Origin: CAVTJL01 sp963752325
GTDB lineage: Bacteria > Pseudomonadota > Alphaproteobacteria > Geminicoccales > Geminicoccaceae
Length of the DNA stretch: 64,000 nt
Reading direction: 5' to 3'
Assembly (NCBI GenBank): GCA_963752325.1
Contig: CAVVXU010000020.1
Coordinates: forward strand, 310,001-374,000
Part shown: positions 59,944 through 64,000 of the stretch, piece by piece
Position numbering within the stretch: the first letter of the stretch is position 1
Layout: each line of letters starts with the position of its first letter
Program-made: the position numbers and the translations under genes
The notes under the pieces: generated by a model
The model's database searches: none
Seen by the model: the letters and a program-made list of their open reading frames with translations, nothing else
What the model was told of the DNA's origin: nothing

Positions 59944-60363
59944 TCAGAACGGCTTCAGCACGACGAGCAGGACTATTCCGATGAACAGGACGGTCGGGAT
60001 CTCGTTGAGGATCCTGTACCAACGGGCGCTGTGTGGTCGGCGGTCCTCGGCTAGGGCGCGCACCTGCCCGGCGAGCACACCGTGACAGGCTGCCATGCCC
60101 AGCACCAGCATGAGCTTGGCGTGGAGCCAGCCGGCCGACCACCAGTCGCCCCAGCTGGCGAGCATCAGTCCGGCTACGATCGTCACCACGAGAGCCGGTG
60201 TGGCAATCGCCCGAAGCAATCGGCGCTCCATCACCTTCAGAAGCTCCGAGGTCTCCGAGCCGACCGCAGCCTCGCTATGATAGACCATCAGTCGTGGGAG
60301 ATACCACATGCCTGCCATCCAGGCCGCGAAGGCGATGATGTGCAGAGCCTTAAGCCAGAGCAT
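59944..60363 (-). CDS. hemJ: Protoporphyrinogen oxidase HemJ
   Basis: A 139-residue membrane protein with four helices, of the HemJ (UPF0093) family, which oxidises protoporphyrinogen IX in many proteobacteria. The conserved His is in LKALHIIAFAAWMAGMWYLPRLMVYH, and Lys/His residues fall in WLHAKLMLVLGMAACHG. It also has RILNEIPTVL. Placed between rho and hemE, two genes with the same direction, which fits a haem-synthesis role. Intact. Confidence 0.93.
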   Translation of the reverse strand: MLWLKALHIIAFAAWMAGMWYLPRLMVYHSEAAVGSETSELLKVMERRLLRAIATPALVVTIVAGLMLASWGDWWSAGWLHAKLMLVLGMAACHGVLAGQVRALAEDRRPHSARWYRILNEIPTVLFIGIVLLVVLKPF

Positions 60364-60520
60364 TCCGTTGGCCGAAGCGACCCGCCGTCAATATGCGCGA
60401 CACCAGCAAAGTAGCGTATTCCCGGGTAGCATCCCGGCACGGCTCCTTCGAACGTCGCTCATTGGGGAGTGGACCTGAGGGCTGGCCTATCGGCGGACAA
60501 ATGCCCGCCCGCTACATGGC

Positions 60521-61567
60521 TCATTCGGCGAGGGATTGCAAGTAGCTGACGAGCGCTCCTACGCGCTCGGGTGGCGTTTCCGGCACCACGCCGTGCCCGA
60601 GGTTGAAGATCAACGGCGTGCCAGCGCTCGCGGCGACAATGTGCCGGGCCTCGTCCAAAAGCGCTGCCTCAGGGCCGAGCAGCGCCAAGGGATCGAGATT
60701 TCCCTGAAGACATCGAACGTGGGATGCCAGCTCCTTGACCGCCCAGGCCATGGGCACGGTGGTATCGAGGCCCAGTCCCGCTGGCGCCGCCTGCCGGGCC
60801 ACATCGAGATAGCCGGCGCCGGCGCCGCGGGGAAAGGCGATGACCGGAACGCCTGGGTGCCGCACGGCGAGCTCGACGACGATGCGCCTCGTGGGCGCGA
60901 CGCAGTAGCGCCGGAACTGTGACGGCGACAGCACGCCGGCCCAGCTGTCGAACACCTGAACCACCTCGACACCGGCACGGATCTGACCGTCCAGGAACTC
61001 GATCACCGACAAGGTCAGCAGCTCGATGAGCTCGTCGATGAGCTCAGGCTCGCGGCGCGCCAGGAGGCGGGCGGCCTGGAAGTCCTTCGAGCCGCCGCCT
61101 TCGATCATGTAGGCGGCGAGCGTCCAGGGCGCGCCGGCAAAGCCGATCAAGGCAACCTCGGGTCGGAGCTGTGGCCGGATCAGACGGATGGCCTCGTAGA
61201 CCGGCCGCAGATGGCTGTGCAGCCGCGTCATATCAAGCCGATCGAGATCATCTCGGGTGCCGAGGCGAGCCAGCTTCGGCCCCTCGCCCTCCACGAACCG
61301 TACCTCGTGGCCGAGCGCGTCCGGCACCACGAGGATGTCCGAGAACAGGATGGCGGCATCGAGCGGGAACCGGCGCACGGGCTGGAGGGTCACCTCCGCG
61401 GCAAGAGCCGGCGTGTAGCAGAGCTCGAGGAAGTGCCGAACCGTGGTCCTGACCGCCCGATACTCGGGCAGATAACGGCCCGCCTGCCGCATCAGCCACA
61501 CGGCCGGTCGATTGCCCGCGACGCCTGCCAGGCGCTCGAGCAGCGGCTTTGGGAGTGTGCCAGGGGA
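60521..61567 (-). CDS. hemE: Uroporphyrinogen decarboxylase
   Basis: Converts uroporphyrinogen III to coproporphyrinogen III in haem synthesis. About 348 residues from ATG 61567; in-frame ATGs at 61576 and 61621 are also possible because no ribosome site is obvious. Family blocks are WLMRQAGRYLPEYR, the catalytic Asp in LFSDILVVPDALG, GFAGAPWTLAAYMIEGG, FDSWAGVLSP and FNLGHGVVPET. It borders the probable replication origin and is divergent from ppsR. Confidence 0.96.
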   Translation of the reverse strand, partial: SPGTLPKPLLERLAGVAGNRPAVWLMRQAGRYLPEYRAVRTTVRHFLELCYTPALAAEVTLQPVRRFPLDAAILFSDILVVPDALGHEVRFVEGEGPKLARLGTRDDLDRLDMTRLHSHLRPVYEAIRLIRPQLRPEVALIGFAGAPWTLAAYMIEGGGSKDFQAARLLARREPELIDELIELLTLSVIEFLDGQIRAGVEVVQVFDSWAGVLSPSQFRRYCVAPTRRIVVELAVRHPGVPVIAFPRGAGAGYLDVARQAAPAGLGLDTTVPMAWAVKELASHVRCLQGNLDPLALLGPEAALLDEARHIVAASAGTPLIFNLGHGVVPETPPERVGALVSYLQSLAE

Positions 61568-61621
61568 CATCGGGGGCATCCGGGCGGGTGGGGTTGGGTC
61601 ACTTGTCCGCATCGAGGGCAT

Positions 61622-61993
61622 CTACTGCATTCTAAGAATCAGAAAGGGTAGTGGTTGATGTTGGTCGGTGTGATGTGGGGATTATCGATCCTCCGGCTTT
61701 CATCCTCAAAGCCATACCGTCACGGTGAAAAGCCGGCGTCGCGGGACAAGTCTGCGGACGAACGCGTCGAAGCCCCGCTGGCGTGCCGTCGCGTGCGCTT
61801 GTGCATGGCGTGGAACATGGGGATAATCAATCCCGTCGCTCCTCAGCGGTGGGTGCTGAGCATAACCCGGCTAGGCCGACCGGGATCGTGGATGGCGCCG
61901 TGGAGTCGCCCCGAAAAGTGGCGGGGCGGGCTTTCGCACACATTTCATCCACAAGAGATCCAGCGTCTGTCAGACCGATAGCATGAGGTCATC
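61622..61993. other. oriC: Probable chromosomal replication origin (oriC)
   Basis: The gap of about 370 bp between divergent hemE and the ppsR (DUF299, RP001-type) gene. In Caulobacter and Rickettsia this same gene pair flanks the origin, and mnmE, rho and hemJ upstream reinforce the match. Inside: TCATCCACA (61945-61953) and, on the minus strand, TTATCCCCA (61826-61818), each one base from the DnaA box TTATCCACA. TTTCGCACA (61932-61940) is a weaker match. There are two GANTC sites (61636, 61903), AT-richer patches and a pair of 16-bp repeats. No open frame of note is present. Confidence 0.65.
61676..61833 (+). repeat. Two 16-bp near-identical direct repeats in the putative oriC
   Basis: TGGGGATTATCGATCC (61676-61691) and TGGGGATAATCAATCC (61818-61833) agree at 14 of 16 positions, 142 bp apart. 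The first half of each resembles an inverted DnaA box. Confidence 0.6.
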
Positions 61994-62854
61994 GTGCGCC
62001 TGCATCTCCACCTGATCTCCGACTCGACCGGTGAGACCGTAACGACGGTCGCGCGAGCGGCCGTCTCCCAGTTCGAGGACGTGGTGCCAGTCGAGCATGT
62101 GTGGTTCTTCGTCCGCACGCCGATGCAGCTCGACAAGGTGATGGCGATCATCGAGACGCTGCCGGGCCTCGTCATCTACACCTTGGTGTCGCCCGAGCTG
62201 CGCCATGTGCTGCACGAGCGCTGCCGGGCGCTGGGCATCCCCTGCGTGCCCGTCCTGGACGAGGTGATGAACGCGCTGACCATTCTGCTGGGCTCCGCCG
62301 GCCGGCCGCAGATCGGTCGTCAGCACGTCATGGACGCTGGCTACTTCACGCGCATCGAGGCCATGGACTTCGCCATGCGGCACGATGACGGGCAGTGCAT
62401 GGAGGAGATCGAGACCGCCGACGTCGTGCTCGTGGGCGTGTCGCGCACCTCGAAGACGCCAACCTGCGTCTATCTCGCCAATCGCGGGGTGAAGGTCGCG
62501 AACGTCCCTATCGTCGTCGATGCCACACGGCTGGAGACGTTGGAGCACATCAAGCGACCCCTCGTCGTCGGGCTCACCATCAGCCCCGACGCGCTTGTCC
62601 AGATCCGCGAGACGCGGCAGCAGCTTCTGGGGCTCGACCCCGCCGACAGTGGGCGCTTCGGTGGCGACTATGCCGACCTTCAGCGTATCAGGGCCGAGCT
62701 CATCGCAGCGCGCCGCCTCTTCGCCCGAATGGGCTGGCCCGAGATCAATGTCACCAAGCGCTCGGTCGAGGAGACGGCGGCCACGATCTTTCAGATGCTT
62801 CAGGTGCGGCGGCACCCGGAGCTGAGCGGCCTCGACGACCCCCCGCTCGCCTAG
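61994..62854 (+). CDS. ppsR: Pyruvate, phosphate dikinase / PEP synthase regulatory protein (DUF299)
   Basis: Bifunctional kinase-pyrophosphorylase that switches PPDK or PEP synthase off and on. 286 residues from GTG 61994. It begins LHLHLISDSTGETVTTVA and has the P-loop VLVGVSRTSKTPT, ANRGVKVANVPIV and the C-terminal VTKRSVEETAATI. This is the RP001-like gene that marks the right side of the origin in Caulobacter and Rickettsia. It ends 12 bp before an intrinsic terminator. The next genes here are not the usual maf-aroE-coaE-dnaQ set. Confidence 0.95.
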   Translation: MRLHLHLISDSTGETVTTVARAAVSQFEDVVPVEHVWFFVRTPMQLDKVMAIIETLPGLVIYTLVSPELRHVLHERCRALGIPCVPVLDEVMNALTILLGSAGRPQIGRQHVMDAGYFTRIEAMDFAMRHDDGQCMEEIETADVVLVGVSRTSKTPTCVYLANRGVKVANVPIVVDATRLETLEHIKRPLVVGLTISPDALVQIRETRQQLLGLDPADSGRFGGDYADLQRIRAELIAARRLFARMGWPEINVTKRSVEETAATIFQMLQVRRHPELSGLDDPPLA

Positions 62855-62864
62855 TCCATCTGGC

Positions 62865-62883
62865 CGGCCCGAGGGGCCGTTTT
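62865..62883 (+). terminator. Intrinsic terminator after ppsR
   Basis: Perfect 6-bp stem (CGGCCC / GGGCCG) with a 3-nt loop and TTTT, between the convergent ppsR and YciI genes. Confidence 0.65.
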
Positions 62884-62887
62884 GCCG

Positions 62888-63184
62888 CTACCCGCCGAGC
62901 TTTCCCTCCCAGACACCTTTGGTCCAGTGCGCGAAGCGCACATTGGCGCGGAGCCCCTCGCGGAAGAAGGGATCGGCCTCGAACAGTGCCGCGGCCTCCT
63001 CGCGGGTCGGCAGGTCGATGACCCACATGCCGCCCGTCTGCGGCCCGTCCGGCGTGGCACGCAAGGCACCCGAGCAGAGAATGCGATCGGCGACGCTCCG
63101 CACATAGGCGAGATGCCGGTCGGTATGGGTGGCGCGCAGCCCCGCGCGCGAGGGCTCGTCGTCGAAGGTCACCATCCAGGCCAT
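62888..63184 (-). CDS. YciI-like protein
   Basis: A 98-residue single YCII domain. The conserved His-Asp region reads THTDRHLAYVRSV, followed by GALRATPDGPQTGGMWVIDL and the end block ADPFFREGLRANVRFAHWTKG. These dimeric ferredoxin-like proteins have unclear roles; some are hydrolases. ATG 63184 has a GGGAGGAG-like site. It is convergent with ppsR, sharing a terminator, and downstream of the ClC gene on the same strand. Confidence 0.87.
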   Translation of the reverse strand: MAWMVTFDDEPSRAGLRATHTDRHLAYVRSVADRILCSGALRATPDGPQTGGMWVIDLPTREEAAALFEADPFFREGLRANVRFAHWTKGVWEGKLGG

Positions 63185-63251
63185 GCTCTTCTCCTCCCCT
63201 GTCGGTCGGCATCATGGCCGAGGCGCAGGCACCACGCCATCGCTCTCCGTC

Positions 63252-64000
63252 TCAGCGAGGATAGATCTTGATGCTGCCCGCGACCGCGTCGGCGACGTGC
63301 TCCTTGGTGATCACCCCCACGACATCCCCTGCGCGCGGCACGCGGCATGGGCGGACGACAATGGCCATCCATGCACGGCGCCGGTTGAGACGGGCGATGA
63401 CGTCGAAGACGGCGTCGCCGGCGCGGACCACCGTGAAATGCGGGCTCGAAAGCTCACCCAGCGTGACCCGGCTGTCCACCTTGCCCACCGCGCGCCGAAG
63501 CCCGGTGTTGACGCGGATCACGCCCTTGATGCGCGGGCCATCCGTCACCACGACGTGGCGCAGGGCGCCCTTGCTGCCTGCCTCGTTCAGGAACCGCTCG
63601 AAGTCGGTCGTCGCATCCAGCACCAGGATGTCCCGCTCCATCACCTCCTCGGCACGGCGCACCATGAAGAGGTTGGCATGCAGCGCCTTCGGGATCGCGT
63701 GGCCCCGACGGAAGAGCTTCAGCGTATAGATGTTCTCGCGCGAGAGCAGGCGGCGGCGTGTAGAGGCTCATGGCGACGGCCACGATCATCGGCAGCACGA
63801 TGTCGTAGTCCCGCGTCATCTCGAAGATCATGGTGACGGCGGTCATCGCCGCCCCGGTGGCGCCGCCCACCATCGCCCCCATGCCGACCATCGCGAAGGC
63901 CGGCAGGCTGATCGGGAGGCTCGGCGCCAGGTGGCTCGCCGACCGCAGCGAACGCAGCGCCTATCGTGGCGCCCATGAAGAGCGAGGGCGAGAAGACGCC
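63252..64000 (-). CDS. ClC-family chloride channel/transporter with CBS domains (partial)
   Basis: C-terminal part of a ClC protein; the start lies beyond base 64000. Seen are the late membrane helices (SLFMGATIGAAF, FAMVGMGAMVGGATGAAMTAVTMIFEMTRDY, LPMIVAVAMSLY) and a cytoplasmic CBS pair (VMERDILVLDATTDFERFL, LRHVVVTDGPRIKGVIRVN, DAVFDVIARLNRRRAW, GVITKEHVADAV). Two +1 shifts, near 63940 and 63750, break the frame. TMIFEMTRDY is a strong ClC signature. It probably moves chloride in exchange for protons; the selectivity region is outside the window. Confidence 0.85.

Overview
The window is high-GC, densely packed bacterial chromosome that looks alphaproteobacterial, probably a Rhodospirillales-like lineage. 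The reasons are gene content and order: an mdh-sucC-sucD-sucA-sucB-lpdA block, a RegB/RegA-type redox two-component pair, a phasin (PHB granule protein), a malic enzyme fused to a phosphotransacetylase domain, and the run mnmE / rho / hemJ / hemE / ppsR, which flanks the replication origin in Caulobacter and Rickettsia. No rRNA, tRNA, CRISPR array or insertion sequence was recognised.

Layout. (1) 1-17386, minus strand: the 5' part of a giant modular polyketide synthase with five ketosynthases and no acyltransferase domain, so a trans-AT type; it runs off the left edge. In order it reads KS-cMT-ACP / KS-KR-ACP / KS-ACP-ACP0-ACP0 / KS-DH-KR-cMT-ACP / KS0-ER. (2) 17.5-22.7 kb: a serine beta-lactamase-like hydrolase, the ergothioneine genes egtB-egtD, a short-chain dehydrogenase remnant and a YghU-type glutathione transferase. 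(3) 23-29.4 kb: a signalling island with a CHASE4 histidine kinase, an HPt protein, a receiver protein, RegB, two tandem RegA-like regulators and an RHH-PAS protein. (4) 29.5-31.8 kb: a secreted RTX/DUF4114 protein. (5) 32-41.3 kb: the TCA operon, with a vapBC toxin-antitoxin pair between sucB and lpdA. (6) 41.4-48.9 kb: phasin, LysR/TauE pair, HtpX, malic enzyme, PhzF, DoxX. (7) 49-57.3 kb: two orphan transporter binding proteins, mnmE, a DUF6489 protein, a YyaL-type thioredoxin-domain protein, quinone reductase and a phosphodiesterase. (8) 57.3-64 kb: a DNA methyltransferase, rho, hemJ, hemE, the probable oriC, ppsR, a YciI protein and a partial ClC channel.

How it works together. The central block supplies 2-oxoglutarate to malate oxidation, and maeB, the phasin and the Reg system fit a metabolically flexible aerobe that stores polyhydroxyalkanoate. 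Ergothioneine synthesis, YghU and quinone reductase form a thiol/redox defence set. The PKS is the accessory, specialised-metabolism part; its AT, release domain and tailoring genes must lie elsewhere or beyond the left edge.

Caution on sequence quality. Many genes are interrupted by single-base frameshifts. Almost all of them are +1 insertions, including in genes expected to be essential (sucB, lpdA). That bias points to sequencing or assembly insertions rather than true pseudogenes. I therefore annotate broken genes across the shifts and say where each one is. All calls come from reading the sequence; no database search was run.
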